Below are positions 45,330-58,500 of a stretch of DNA of 64,000 bases, in pieces. The stretch lies in NCBI GenBank assembly GCA_050084515.1, contig CM114271.1:8432001-8496000 (forward strand), read 5' to 3'. The first letter of the stretch is position 1. Each line of letters opens with the position of its first letter. The translations under genes and the position numbers were made by a program. The DNA comes from Blasia pusilla. Taxonomy: Eukaryota > Marchantiophyta > Marchantiopsida > Blasiales. The notes below the pieces were generated by a model. That model saw nothing but the letters and a program-made list of their open reading frames with translations. It made no database searches and was not told the DNA's origin.

Positions 45330-46536
45330 ATGTGTAGCTGAAACTCCTCCTCTTGAGAAAGACGGCCACATTGGTGGGGATATTCGTGGACGTGTTTCGA
45401 GACGTCTCATACATATAGTAGTAGAGCAGTCTGAACGAGACTCCTCGAGACCTGATGAGTATATTGACTTCAGGAAAGTCAAGCGTCAACATTGCGGGAA
45501 GAATCCAGTGATTGATTTGATCGTTTGGATGATGAAATTACCCCGCCCAAGTATTCGGAAACACCGGACTGCTTCCAAATTTGAGTTGAAGTATCTTCTG
45601 CAAAATCAGTGAATGTTTTATTTCAAAATCCCTCTATTGTTGGAACTTCCCACCATACAGTGTCGGAGGTAGTTCAACAATATGGGATTGTGGTCATTGA
45701 GGTTGATTGCAACCTCAAGCAGTGGCATATTTCTTGAAGCAACCCAGGAAGTGCACCCACTTGCAGGGCAGGATCGGATGAGATTAGGAGAGCATAATCC
45801 ACTTTCCTGAATAAGAACTGTAGAAGGACAGGACGACCACTGCCAGGTTTTTGGGGGCTGAAAACCTTTGGCAGGTACGAGAATCGGGGATCAATTGAAG
45901 TACTTCTTTTGCCCTAAGGAATCGTGCACTTTCCAGAAGTCTTATCTAGTTGCCATTGGAGCTCCAAGTACCACTCATGAGGAAGTCAAAAATCTTACAA
46001 GTGTCAGTTTCAGACTCGTAGAGGGAGGGAGTTCGGAGCATGTTCGCATTACACAGAGTTTCACATTTCGGATTCAACCCAAGATTGATGTCAACATGTA
46101 CCCAAAGAAGGTGAATGATCTCAATCCACTATTTCAATTTGAGTCAAGAAATGGAGTGAAGAGAAATGAAATGTGTAGGCAAACGGTGGAAAGAGCAAAG
46201 CGAATCGCATAAGCTTGGGAGGCAAATATGGAAATCATCGCCACAAAAGACGTTCATAGTGGCAATGGAATAGGAAGGATGAGTTGGATTAGGAACAACA
46301 TTTTGAATTCAAGTGTGACAGGGGTGTATAAGATACACATCTATTGCTTTCCCACATGTTCCTATGATGACTTTGTCCAAAGAGAGACAACTAGGAAAAG
46401 ATATTTCCCTTGTAAGCACATGTACTATGTGTTGCTTGTAGTCTTAAGGGAGTTGAAGGTAGAAGTAGGAATCCACCAACCAATTTTGTCCCTCAAAGAA
46501 GTGCGAAAGTATTTTAAGTCCCTCAAAGTATTTTAA
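45330..46536 (+). pseudogene. Copy D: extra 3-prime half of the transposase
   Basis: Begins in the middle of exon 2 (GHIGGDIRGRVSRR, VEQSERDSSRPDEYIDFRKV) and runs through GDQLKYFFCPKESCTFQKSY and PKIDVNMYPKKVNDLNPLFQ to a SWIM-like finger (YCFPTCSYDDFVQ, YFPCKHMYYVLLVV) and HQPILSLKEV. It keeps the segment that copy A lost near 43885. Several stops. No catalytic domain. It looks like a tandem partial duplication or a second insertion truncated at its 5-prime side. Confidence 0.75.
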
Positions 46537-46860
46537 ACAAATCACTTTGAGGATGCAAAATGAGGATTACATATGTATAGATTTTTTCCATATGGAAAAA
46601 GTGATTTGTTCCACATCTGTGATTCTAATGATTTTTCAGTTCTTTTTATTTTGTGCAACTTGCAACCCGTCAGATTCAAACGGGTTGCTAGTATGTGGAA
46701 GAGGAAAAAACATTTATGAGATGATTAAGCAAAGAGAACAAAAGTGCAAAAATATTCATAAAACAAATCTTCCTCTCTTTAACCCAACGGAAACTTTCTT
46801 CAAATGACATGAAACTCTCTTAAAAAAAAAACATCTCTTTGGGTTGAAGGTGTATAAAAC
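46537..46860 (+). other. 3-prime tail of copy D with stem-loop
   Basis: After the coding end comes one degenerate palindrome unit (GCAACCCGTCAGATTCAAAC near 46663) and the stem-loop at 46777-46849 (CTTTAACCCAA and TTGGGTTGAAG). Shared sequence with copies A and B stops at about 46850, and a copia LTR starts at 46861. Confidence 0.55.
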
Positions 46861-49800
46861 TGTTAAACAAGCATAACTGGTGGAAAACGACTCTCACACA
46901 CACATACCACCATGGAGAACAAAATTTGCAATGACAGAAATTGAGTGGAGGCTGATCCTCTTCTCAATTATATAGGGTATGTACAAGCAATCCTAACCCT
47001 ATCCTTAACCATAGTCTCAAGTTAGACTAATTGTGATTAACTAACCCTAGTTAAGATAATCTTGCTTAACTGACTAACCAAGATTAAGCTTCCCTACTTT
47101 GTGTGAATACCAAATATAGCAGTTCAAGTGTCTCATGAGCTTGACTGTAACTCAATCTTCGATACTCCCCCTCAAGCTCATATCATATCTCTAACGCCTA
47201 AATCCTTTGTAAACATCTCAAACTTATCTCTAAACAATTCCTTTGTAAAGATGTCAGCAATTTGCTGATCTGTACCTATATACATAAGATCAATTTCTCC
47301 TACAAGCACTTTCTCTGTGATAAAATGATAGTGCACCTCAAGATGCTTTGTACAAGCATGAAACACATGGTTATTAGCAAGCTTGATGCTACTAATATTG
47401 TCTGCATATCTTACACTAGGTCCTAAGTTACTAAAACCAATCTCAACAAGTAATCAATGAAGCCACACCGCCTCACATGCTGCATTGATTGCTCCTCTGG
47501 ACTCAGCCTCTGTTGAAGATAAAGCAACTATAGGTTCCTTTTTTGAAGCCCAACTTATAGTTGCGCTTTCCAAAGTAAATGAATAACCAGATGTGGAGTA
47601 TCGATCAGACACGCTTCCTGCCCAATCAGCATATGTGAATCCCTATAATTGAAAACTCCGAGAAGTTTCAAATTGAAGCCCGAATTGAATAGAGAAGTTC
47701 ACATACCGCATAATCCTTCTCACAACATCAAGGTGAGATTTTTGAGGTGCTTGCATAAAAAGGGTCACTAGGCCAACAGCAAAGCTCAAATCTGGTCAAG
47801 TTATAGTTAGATAGATCAAACTTCCAACCTTGTGCCTATACATATTAGAATCTGCGAGGAGCTCTCCTTCATCCACTCTTAGCTTCACCCTCTGGTCCAA
47901 CGGTGTAAAGATTGGCTTACAAGTTGTCATACCATATTTTTAAAGCATATGAAGAGCATATTGTCCTTGTAGTAACCACATGCTCTCTCCAACCTTGATA
48001 AACATAAACTCAATACCAAGGAAGTACTTGAGTTCTCCCAAGTCCTTCATATCAAATCCTGCTTGTAACTTAAGCTTGACTTGTTGTACAATTTCTTAAG
48101 TACTCCGAGTAATCAATAGATCGTCAACATACAACACAATGAGAACTATATGATCTTGTCCTCTCAAGACATATAACGAGGAGTCAAAATCACATACCCT
48201 AATACCCAACTCTTGTAGGACGTATGTAATCTTGCCATACCAAGCTCTTTGAGCTTGTTTAAGCCCGTATAGAGCTTTCTTCAACCTGCATACGCGAAAT
48301 GGAAACTTGAGATGCTCGTATCCAGGTGGTTGAGTAATATCTATCTCCTCGTATAGATCTCCATTCAAGAAGGCATTCTTGACGTCCATGTAATGTAATA
48401 TTCACTTCTTACTTACTGCAACTGCAACCACTATTCTCGTAGTCGCCATCTTTGCAATACGGCTAAATATTTCCTCATAATCGATACCATATTGTTGTGC
48501 ATAGCCCTTAGCCACCAATCTTGCTTTGTATCTGTTAATTGTACCATCTTAATTGCATTCGATTTTGTAAACCCATTTGCAACCAATAGCTTCCTTACCT
48601 GAAAGTATATCAACCAGCTCCCATGTTTGTTGATGTCTTAATGCAGCAAGCTCTTCCTCCATAGCTTCAATCCATTCGGCTTTACTCACAACTTTTACAA
48701 AACAACTCGGGTCCTGCTCTTGAAGGATAGTCATCATATATGCATGATGTGTCGCAAGGAAATCTTCATTTATGAATCTATGAACTGAATGTGTAACTCT
48801 ACTTGATCTACGAAGTTTTTGTTCAGAGGTAGATGCCTATGACACTTGACCCGAGCTCTGACTAGTGTCAACACATTGAATATGTACTCTTCCCGTCCAT
48901 GGACTCACAGATTTAATTGATCAATCTTCGACCTTTCCTAATCCTGCACTAGTACTTGGGGATGTTGAAGACAATGTATGTTGGTTTATAGTCATATTCT
49001 CCCCCTCAACAGACAAGTTTAGAGGTGGAATAGGCTCAGATGGAGCATACCATGACTTTAGCTCATCAAAGACAACATCCCGACTAATAATGAGTTGCCT
49101 AGAGGATGGAATGTAGCACTTATATCCCTTAGTTCCATCAGCATAGCCAATGAAGATACATCTTTCAGACTTAGGGACTAATTTCTAACGTCTCTCAGAA
49201 GGAACATGAGCATAATAGATAGAGCCAAATACTTTCAAGAAGGAAAAATCAGGTTTACTTCCTGTGAAGACTTTGAATGGAGTTTTATCATGAACTCTTG
49301 TTGTTGGAGTTCGGTTGATTAAGAAGAATGCACATGCTACAGCCTATGCCCAATACACCTAAGGCATGTTCTTCTCATTCAGCATAGCTCGTGCTGCTTC
49401 AGCAATATGTCAATTTTTCTTCTCACCCACTCCATTTTATTGTGGAGTGTAACGGCAAGTCACTTGACGTTGGATGCCATTCTAACGTAAATAGTCATCA
49501 AACTATGTTGAAAGATACTCTCCTCCTCCATCATAACGCAATTTTAGAATGTGTTGTCCAGTCTGCTTCTCTACTAGAACTCTGAATGTTTGGAACACTG
49601 AGAATACCTCTGACTTGGCTTTCAGAAAGTATACCCATATATATCTAGAGAAGTCATCAATAAATGAAACAAAGTACTGGAAACCACTAAGGCTATGTTG
49701 TGATGTTGTCCACACATCAATGGGGATCAACTCCAATATCTTGGATGCTCTTCTACCTTGCTTTGGAAAAGGAAATCTAGCTTGTTTTCCAAATTGGCAA

Positions 49801-50450
49801 GTAGGAGATACCTCTAATATAGCAGGACTCGCTAATTTAGGGAGTCCTATTACTATATTAGATGATGAAAGACTCTGTAATCTTTGAAGATTCATTGTCC
49901 AATTCTTTTATGCCACATATTTAGATATGTGATTTGTTGGCCGGTTTGACCATACATTGATGTTTGAATCTCTCGCATAGAAATATCTAATTTGAACATT
50001 CTACCAGATCTAGTTCCTTTGGCTATCGTAGTATGGTCATCCATTGTTTCAATGAAACAACCATCTACGTTAAACTTTACTTGATAACGGTGTTCTACTA
50101 TCTGTCCTACAGAGATTAGATTTCTTCCAATGGTAGGAACATTGAGAACATTTCCAAGAGCACAAAGACCATCTGATGCTATTGGAACTTTACTGATATA
50201 CGTGATATGATGTTGAGTATCATCTCATGTGAGCACAATTGTAGGATCTTTCACCAGTTCCAAACTATTGAACTATTTAGCTTGTGAGGTCATGTGATTT
50301 GATGCACCAGAGTCAATGTACCAATCTGTTGTCAAGTCTTACTTGACCATTGCTCCCATATGATGAGTCATGACCAAGAGATGCTCAATTTGTGAATGGT
50401 TGTTCTTGGAGGTGCGGTAAGAGGAGAGGAAGAGAGGAAGAGAGGACTGT
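46861..50450 (-). mobile_element. Ty1/copia retrotransposon, 5-prime truncated
   Basis: A 3-prime LTR of about 300 bp (46861-47163, TGTTAAACAAGC at its end) is preceded on the element strand by the polypurine tract GAGCTTGAGGGGGAGT (47164-47180). Pol domains follow in copia order read minus: protease region (50360-50160), integrase (49895-49503), RT (48737-48096), RNase H (to 47178). No 5-prime LTR or clear gag is found; the element meets the LINE near 50450. Confidence 0.85.
47178..50360 (-). pseudogene. Copia pol: protease-like, integrase, RT, RNase H
   Basis: The protease box is WYIDSGASNHMTSQ near 50300. Integrase has GLPKLASPAILEVSPTCQFG (CxxC-type zinc site, decayed), FVSFIDDFSRYIWVYFLKAK (Asp) and LRYDGGGEYLST (Asp). 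RT has EAIGCKWVYKIECN, MDVKNAFLNGDLYEEIDITQ, CRLKKALYGLKQAQRAWYGK and LYVDDLLITRS (the YVDD box is intact). RNase H ends in TKHLEVHYHFITEKVLVGEI and QQIADIFTKELFRDKFEMF. Frames are interrupted by stops, so the polyprotein is not open. Confidence 0.85.
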
Positions 50451-50459
50451 ACTCATTAA

Positions 50460-53400
50460 GTAGTGCCTGTCGTAGTCTTGCGACCATAGACCCCGCGCCC
50501 TGGTTGGACGGTGCTTGAGACTGGGATGGGTGTAGAGAGAGAAGCAAGTGAAGAAGGTACCATATGAGAGGAGGGAGACACTCTCATATAGTGTGAGTGC
50601 TGACCAAACAACGTGTTTGTGCGGAGCTTCCAAGTGTCAACCAAGAAGCTCTTCACCACACCATCTACTTTACCTGATTGGGATCCCCAATAGACATTAC
50701 TTACTTGTGCAGCAGCTTTGGGCAATGAATCAAGGCTCTGAATGTGTTGAACAATTCTGGTGCTACCGCTTAGCAATACCAAAGATATGCTCTTGCTCTG
50801 TGTGTTGTGAATTTTGCGCAGAGACCAAGTAATGACTAGAGGTTTCGTCCCCATCATCACACAAGGCGCAAGATTTTAGTTGTGTTCCCATCCCGCTTTT
50901 CTTATGGTTCAGGGGATTGCCCCATCCTGAACTTGAACTTGAGCCGGGTTCCCAAGCAAGGGTTCCCGCAAATAGTTCTTGATTCGCCCTCTCCGGATAT
51001 ACCGTCAAAAGAGAGGTCGACATTTTCATGGCTTCCTCCATGTTGTTCTGCTTTGTGAGCGTTTGCCCACCGCTTTGGTTATGGTATCCACGAATGCTTT
51101 CTCATCTTGCTCCCCACAGTTCAGGCCTGCTGAGCTTGGATGCTTGCACAATCTCTTGAACCTTTTTCGCCCAAGATTTGGCCTGCTTTTACGGGTCTTC
51201 TTTGGGTCCAGGTTTTCCCAATCACCTCTTTAGGATAGCGATGGGAGTCCATTGTCTCCAGCTGCCTCCGGCATTTCAACTTGGCGATGTCACGTCTATC
51301 CTCCAAGGGTTCCACACCTAGTTCGATCTCACACCAACGCTGGTGTTCGTGATGAAGTTGACATCATACCCCAAACGCCTTCACCACACTGACTTCAAGC
51401 CTATCCCTTTGTTTGGTGTTGGCATCCCACACTCTGCCCGTATTCCAGCGAGGGACGAATGGTATGCAAAATGACACAGCGCTATACTACGATGTGATGT
51501 CCCGGCACTGTAGAAATCTGGACAGACCGTTCACCTTCTTGTGGCCTTTCTCAGTAGTCTTCTTAATGTGTGCATCCCACATGCAATCTTCCGAGAATTC
51601 TATGCCCAAATAGGTGTAGGTAGCCACACGGGGGATCTCTTGGTCACCCCAGTACCACTTTTGGTCTTGGTCCTCCTCCTTGCCATTGAAAATCATCACA
51701 CCGCACTTCAGTACATTTGCCTCCATGCCCCACATGTCACACCAGATTTTGGTCAGGGAGATCATCTCTTGGAGTTTCTCTCCTATTTCCTCGAGGCCAC
51801 CAAAGTCATCAACAAACATCAGGGAAACAATAGAGCTGTTGCCCATTCGTATGCCTAGTCCACTATCCTCCATTTCTTCCAATAGGGAATTCACGAAAAT
51901 GTTGAAGAGGGTGGGGGAGAGCGGGCATCCTTGAGCCACTCCTTGCTTGATGTCGAATGTCCCACTCTATTGGCCATTCACCAGAACTCTACTCCTTGTG
52001 TTTTGGTACATCTTCTCCACCACCCTCCACATTTTCCCTCTCAGCCCCGCCTTCCACAAGCTATAAGAAAGCCCGTCACGCCATACAGTGTCATATGCCT
52101 TCTTCAGGTCCAAGAAGAAGCAATAGGTGGGTTTCCCCTCTTTTTTCCTACCCTGGATGATCTGACTGAAGGTGAAGATGTGGTCCACGCATCCTCGGGC
52201 TTGCCGGAAGCTAGCCTGGCCTTCCTTGATGACAGAATTCTCCTCCAGGTGCACAGAGATCCTATTGTTGAGTATACGGCAAAGGAGCTTCCCGACTACA
52301 CTCAGCAATGTAATACCCCTGTAGTTTCCAGGGTCTTCTCACTCACCCTTCTTGAAGAGGTTCACGATGACTCCCATCCGCCATCTTTGTGGGATGACTT
52401 ACGCCCGCTGGACTGGTTGAAGAGACTCACTAGAGAACGAGCCATAGCAAAGATCGCCATACTTCAACAGCTCATTCACAAGCTCATCACCACCTTTGCT
52501 TTGTGGTTCACAAGTTCTTTGATCGCTGCTCCCACCTCAGCCAGGAAGAACCAATCATTATATGCGTTGCCCACTCAACCTCATCATCCGCCTTCTCCCG
52601 TTGTATCTTTACAAAATCCTCCACCACCCTCTCAAGTTCGCTCTTCAAGGGATGTCCGAGCGGGCTTCTGCCTAACTCCTTGTAATGGCCTTCCAACACA
52701 TGTCGGATCTATTTATTTGTGGTCACCATTCCACCGTCTTTTCTCTTCAAGGCCTTTACGTCGTTTCGTCCCTGGCCTTGCTCAATTTCTGCACTTCCAT
52801 CCGAACTTTTTTCGATTCTTAGTGAAATTCTCATTGATGGATGAGTATGTGGCTTGGTTCATTTTCTTCTTGTGCATGCGCACGAGAATACGGGTTTCCT
52901 TGCGTAGGGCCACATACTCTGCCCACAAGGATGCATCGTCCCTGTCTTTGGCACTTGTGACATACGCTTCCCTTCGTTTGGCAATGGCTGCCTTGAGTTC
53001 CAAGGACCACCATTTGACGGCTCTGCCGCATATTATCAATTTCCTGCCGACAGCAATCTTGGTGGCATCTGTCACTCCACACTCCCACCATGCTAGCACC
53101 ATGTCCACACTTGTTCTTGTGAACCCAAAGGTCTTGACGGTAGATTCAATGAAAGTGTCAAATGCCAAGAGATTTTCTTCTAGCTTGCCAATGTACACCT
53201 TCTTGTTGCCCTCATCTTGGAAGTCCTCTATCCTCCATTTCTTGATCACCCTCTTCACTGGTTTGGTCGAGCATTTTAGCCTTTGTTGCAACTCTATCCA
53301 GACCAATGAATGATCCGATCTTCCAATGTCTCGTCGCATCCCTTTGTGATCTTGCCCCTGCGTGTGTAGAGTTCCTCATCCACGGCTATGTAGTCCACAA

Positions 53401-54300
53401 TGGAGCTCTCATTCTCCTTGAAGTTGACCCTAGTCCAAGCCGGGGATCCCACCTTATGCCTATCATTAAGTGCCATGAGTTGAAGTTCCCTCAACATCGT
53501 GAAGTCGTGTGCCATTGCCATTCACTCTCACATCTCCAAACATCCCGATCTCCGCTTGGGGATCGGTGCCTTGCCCCAACTAGTGTTGAAGTCTCCCAAA
53601 GCAAGACTATGTTCCCCTTTGTCCGGAACCCAAGGCAATCAGTTTTCACACTATCAAACGCTGCCCATTCTGCAGATTCACTATTTGTAGGCATGTAAAT
53701 ACACCCGATATACATATCCCATGAGTTGCACTCAGCTCGGACTTTGACCCATATCTTTGTGTTCATACTCGAGGCCCTATCTTGATGATCTCACACCTAT
53801 CCACCATGAAGTCTCGATGAAGAACCCGACACCCTTCATACCTCTGTTGTTGTTCGCCTGGAGTCTTTGCACATCTTTCCAAACCATGCATAGTGTGGTA
53901 CATGGGGTATTTCCATTAACTTGGTTTCCCAAGTTTCTGACCCCCATATATGTATTTGATTTTTCAGCAAAACTTCAGCAACCTCCAGTGCTTCATTGCA
54001 TGGGTCGGTCCCACGAAGTTCTAGGTACTCAAACGGAGACTGTCACTAAGTGGGTTGGGGATCGGCGGGCACGCTTTTGGCGTCGTGTGTGGTCGCTGCG
54101 ACATGGAACCTCTTCATGTGCAGGCTCTTCATCGCTGGTCCCTTGGAGAACACTAAAGACATTATGTGTGTAGATCACCAGCGGTTTTGTGGAGATGGGC
54201 CTTTCCTTCAAGTGGAACCACCCTCGACTACCATAGCCCTCGGTTGTACCCACGTCTCAGATCTTGAGACACATGGTTTTTGTTGCAAGCCAAGTATTGG
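50460..54300 (-). pseudogene. LINE (APE endonuclease plus reverse transcriptase), decayed
   Basis: Read minus. The endonuclease region is about 54050-53290 (NRGMKGVGFFIETSW, CIYMPTNSESAEWAAFDSVK, WTRVNFKENESSIVDYIAVD, GRSDHSLVWIEL with the SDH motif). Next comes a basic linker (VKWWSLELKAAIAKRREAYV). RT spans about 52308-51487 with GQASFRQARGCVDHIFTFSQ, FLDLKKAYDTVWRDGL, AQGCPLSPTLFNIFVNSLLE and the catalytic SLMFVDDFG. Downstream are LEDRRDIAKLKCRRQLETMD and a Cys-His box CALCDDGDETSSHYL near 50900, as in the zf-RVT tail of plant LINEs. Frameshifts throughout. The 460-codon plus frame at 51931-53313 is its antisense. No poly-A tail was recognised. Confidence 0.85.
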
Positions 54301-55189
54301 CCTCCTCGCCCTTGATAGACGCCTTGAAGATACATTGATTGCCGTTCATCATCCGAGTAACCCCAAAGCAGAGCAGGGTGAATTGAAAGCCCAAAGTCGC
54401 GCACATGATCTTAAATGAGACAAAGTCTCTGTGGGGACGACACCGAAAATGATCATGTGGAACCGTGGTCTCCTCTTGTAGACCAGATTGAACTCGCTGC
54501 CCAGGTCCGAACTCCGGGGGCCTTTGAGCGTCTCACATAAACATGCCGGTATTCCCCACCCGGCTTGGGGATCTTTGGGCTTTGGTATGCGCCTTTGATA
54601 GGTGAACGATACTCCTCACACAGGCTTGGGAGGACGGAGATATGTTGGGCTCAAGGCCGCTGATTATATGTAGAGGTTTGGCAAACAACTGATTTAGGAT
54701 CGGGGAGAATGTTTAAGCTCCCGGCCGAGAGTCAGGACAGGGGACTCGCTGTCCTATTTGTCTTGGAGGGTGCCTCCAGCGGCAGGGTGCCCAAAGAGAG
54801 CCCGCTTGTTACCCCTAGAGATCATCACTACCTGCCAAGGTGAACAGCCCTGGCATTCAACTGCAGAGGAGGGCCCGTGAATCCAGTTTCAAAAGAAGGA
54901 GAGGTCTCCATTTCTCCAACTAAGTCCACTGGATACCTTACTTGTGGCACAACTGCCACAAGTCACATGGATTACATGACACACTAATCCACACCTACCA
55001 ACCAGGGGAACGACATCGCAAGCTCACTCTGAGTTCCAACTACAAAGACAATGGGCAACTCGACAGAGAGTATTGCTATATTGCTTGCACGCGGTTCACT
55101 CATTATAAGCTACCCATGAGCAGTGCTTTAGAACATGTCGTCCCAACATACCAGGCCTGTTGGGACTTGTAGTTTTGGGGTTTAGACCC
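54301..55189. other. Unassigned sequence between LINE and copy B
   Basis: Probably includes LINE 5-prime sequence up to about 54900. One perfect 10-bp hairpin (ACTTGTGGCA, loop CAAC, TGCCACAAGT) lies at 54940-54963. Frames are short, and no repeat partner is visible in the window. Confidence 0.4.
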
Positions 55190-55249
55190 AACCAGGCCGG
55201 AGAGGAAGAGAGGAGAGAGGAGAGAGGAAGACAGGAGACAGGAAACTAC

Positions 55250-55301
55250 CTTCAACCGAAATAGATACTTTTTTTTTAAGAGAGTTTCCGTTGGGTTGAA
55301 G
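55250..55301 (-). other. Conserved 3-prime stem-loop after the transposase, copy B
   Basis: Plus-strand arms CTTCAACCGAA and TTGGGTTGAAG around a T-rich loop, about 300 bp beyond the stop codon at 55595. It matches the structures at 44919-44970 and 46777-46849. Confidence 0.5.
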
Positions 55302-55594
55302 AGAGGAAACTTTTTGTTTGAATTTGTTTGCACTTTTTTTTTCATATATTAAGCCGTCCCACAGTTTTTTTTTCCTCTTCCATATTTTGGCAACCCCTCT
55401 GAGTCCGACGAGTTGCAAATTGCACAAAATTTAAAAAACTGAAAAATCAGTGGAATCATAAGTGTGGAACCAATCACTTTTTCCATCTAAGGTCTGGAAA
55501 AAATCTATCATTTGCCCCGGGCTTAATAGAGTTCAAGCTCAAAGTGAAGGTTTAGGAAAAATAAAAGTACAATCTAAAACCTCATTTTGCATCC

Positions 55595-58500
55595 TCAAAG
55601 TGGTTTGTTTAAGATACTTCGCACTTCTTTGAGGGACAAAATTGGTTGGTGGATTCCTACTCCTACCTCCAACTCTCTTAAAACTACCAGCAACACATAC
55701 TACATGTGCTTACAAGGGAAATACCTTTTGCCACTTGTCTCTCTTTGGACAAAGTCATCACATGAACATGTGGGAAAGCAACAGATGTGCACCACATACA
55801 CCCCTGTGACACTTGAATTTCTGATGTTGTTCTGACCCAATACATCCTTCCTATTCCATTGCCACTCAAGACATCTTTCGTGGCGATGATCTCCATTTTT
55901 GCCTCCCGAGCTGATGCGATTCGCTTTGCTCTCTCCACCATTGGCCTACACATTTTGTTTCTCTTCACCCCATTTCTAGACTCAAACAGAAATAATGGAT
56001 TGAGATCATCCACCTTCTCTGGGTACATGTTGACATCAATCTTGGGTTGAATACGAAATGCAAAGGTCTCTGTAATGCGAACATGCTCCGAACTTCCCCC
56101 GTATACGAGTCTGAAACCGGCACTTGTAAGATTGTCCACTTCGTCTTGAGTGCAGTTCGTACCTGCGGCGATGGGCCAAATCGTGGGGGTATTCCCGGGA
56201 GCTCCAATGGCAGCCGAATTAGACTTTGGGAAAGCGTAAGATTCATTTGGGCAGAAGAAGTACTTCAATTGATCCCCGGTCCTCGTGAAACGATCAAAGG
56301 TTTTGAGTCCCCAAAACCCAAGCAGTGGTCGTCCAGTCCTTGTACAGTTCTTATTTAGGAAAGTGCTGCATGCTCTCCTAATGCCATCAGATCCTGCCCT
56401 GCAGGTGGGTCCACGTCCTTGGTTGCTCCGAGATATATGCCACCGTTTTAGGTTGCAATCCACCTCAATTACCGGAATCCCATATTGTTGAACCACCCCA
56501 GTGACAGGATGTTGGGAACTTCCAGCAACGGAGGGCTTTTCAAATAAAACATTCACTGATTTTGGAGAAGTAACTCCATCACAGATTTGGGACGGGTCCG
56601 GGGTCCCCAAATACCTGGGCGGCGTAATTTCCTCATCCAAATCAATCACCAGATTCGTTCCTCGATGCTGCCTCTTCACCTGCCTGAAGTCAAGATACTT
56701 ATCTAGTCTCCACGAGTCTCGCTCGGACTGCTCTATCACCATCTGTATGGGACGTCTTGAAACCCACCCACGAATATCCCCACCAATGTGTACGTCTTGC
56801 TCGAGTGGAGTTCCAGCTACGCACCGGTTGAAGGCTTCCACATACATTTTTTCATCACCAGATCTCACAACCGCCTTGACATAGAGGTCGTAGATCGACG
56901 GCCCCTTTCCTTTTATTATGCCTTTCGTGAGGAAGATATGGGATGCTGCAGACTGTAGCATTGCTCTTGCCTGGTCTTGTTGGCATGCCTCCACAAGTGA
57001 AATTCGTTGGCATGCTTGTGACGACCTCCAAGAGGAATGAACACTTTCTGCTCCACTTGTGTTGGGGCAGAGGGCATTTTCATGAATGTTCAATCCTTGC
57101 AACGACGGCAATGTTAGAAAGGAACGAAAATAACTCAGGAGTCAAAGAAATAAGGGACCTGTCGGAACCAGACGAGTTGCAGGCCGGAGGCATCCCATGA
57201 ACGACTTTGCGACCCGTCGGGTCCCGACGTGTTGTAACCTTAAACCCACCTACTGCAACCCGTCGGAACCCGACGGGTTGCAAGGCTGAGGCATCCCATG
57301 AACGACTCTGTGACCCGTCGGGTCCCGACGGGTTGCACACTCGCGTTGCACCAAAAATCTGGATGCAACCCGTCGGTTTCCGTCGGGTTGCACACTCGGG
57401 AAACCCGTCGCATCCGACAGCTTGCTTGGTTTCTTGGGTTTGAAATCCATATAGCTCCCACGCTTCTCACCCTGAGCTACAACTTTACAAAAAATTCTCA
57501 GCGTGAGCTTGACAAGACAAAATAGTGAACTCACCTGCCGCATGAAGTTTCCCCATTGTCTCATACGTACAGTCCACCAACTCAACCAAGAGCACAATTC
57601 TTTGTACTTCCCCTCAATCGCATGCTTCCTCCACCACCCATGAAGTTCTTCCTGGCATTCCATGGCCTGCTTCAAGGTTTTGCTGTCCTTGCAGCGTTGG
57701 AGTAGAGTGACATGCTCTGTCCTCTTATTCTTCTTGATGCAAGATTTGGTGTACCGGGTCACAGACTGTTGCCAATGGAAAGCATCCGACCTTTCCCTCT
57801 CCGGTTGAACCTCTCCACCCCAGAACACTTCCCAGATAGCAATCCACCCAGGTTGTGCATTGTCTCCCATGAACCCATAAATTTTCGGAGGTGGCCTTTT
57901 GTTTTCCTTCACCACATCCAATAAGAGTAACCAACACATCTTCAAACTGCCAACGTTTTCTGCCTTTACTTCACAGACAAATATAGTTTTGAGTCCCTTC
58001 TCCACATGGTCATAAACGTGAGCACCCATCGTCAACCATCCGTTCAGCACCCTGTAGCAAATATCAAAGCTTACCCAACTCCCGTAAAGATCTTCCCCTT
58101 CCCTCATTCGATCTATAAGATCGAGGCCACTCGACAGACCTATGGTTGATATTTTGAAGACATAGGCCCTGGAGCCCTCGCCTCCTTGGCCCATGAACTG
58201 CCATCTCTGAATGAATGGAAATCTGGAGTTGGCCTTGATTCTGGCGATGGCATCCATTTCGGCCGTCTTTCCATCCAGAACTCGTATTTGACGCAACAAA
58301 TTTCGGAAGCATTCAGGATCAGCGAGAAATGCGAGATTTTCCCAGAGTTGTTTCTCCTCAACCGCCGTGATCTTGCCCTGTCCAGGGATTCCAAGCAATT
58401 GTTCACAAATTTGTGATGCCGTTGTGAGCTTGATCACTCCGGGCTTTGAACCCGGAGAGTTTCTGTAGACCTCGGCTACTTTCTTCGCCACATCCTCCTT

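Larger units (their letters stand above)
25139..46860. mobile_element. Copy A of the two-gene palindrome-rich element (interrupted by a gypsy)
   Basis: Contains a minus-strand ParB-like gene (25139-29071) and a plus-strand transposase (30394-44625) transcribed away from a shared region of 67-bp palindrome units. A 9980-bp gypsy (30857-40836) sits in the transposase. Copy B at 55190-64000 shows the same two genes, the same divergent order and the same arrays in inverted orientation, which is why the pair is treated as one element. Terminal inverted repeats and target duplications could not be identified by eye; the boundaries given are the points where shared sequence stops. A partial tail (copy D) follows the transposase. 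Confidence 0.6.

Noticed and set aside
51931-53313. 460-codon plus-strand ORF
   Set aside because: It is antisense to the LINE endonuclease, linker and RT, has a low-complexity Ser/Leu/His-rich composition and shows no motif.
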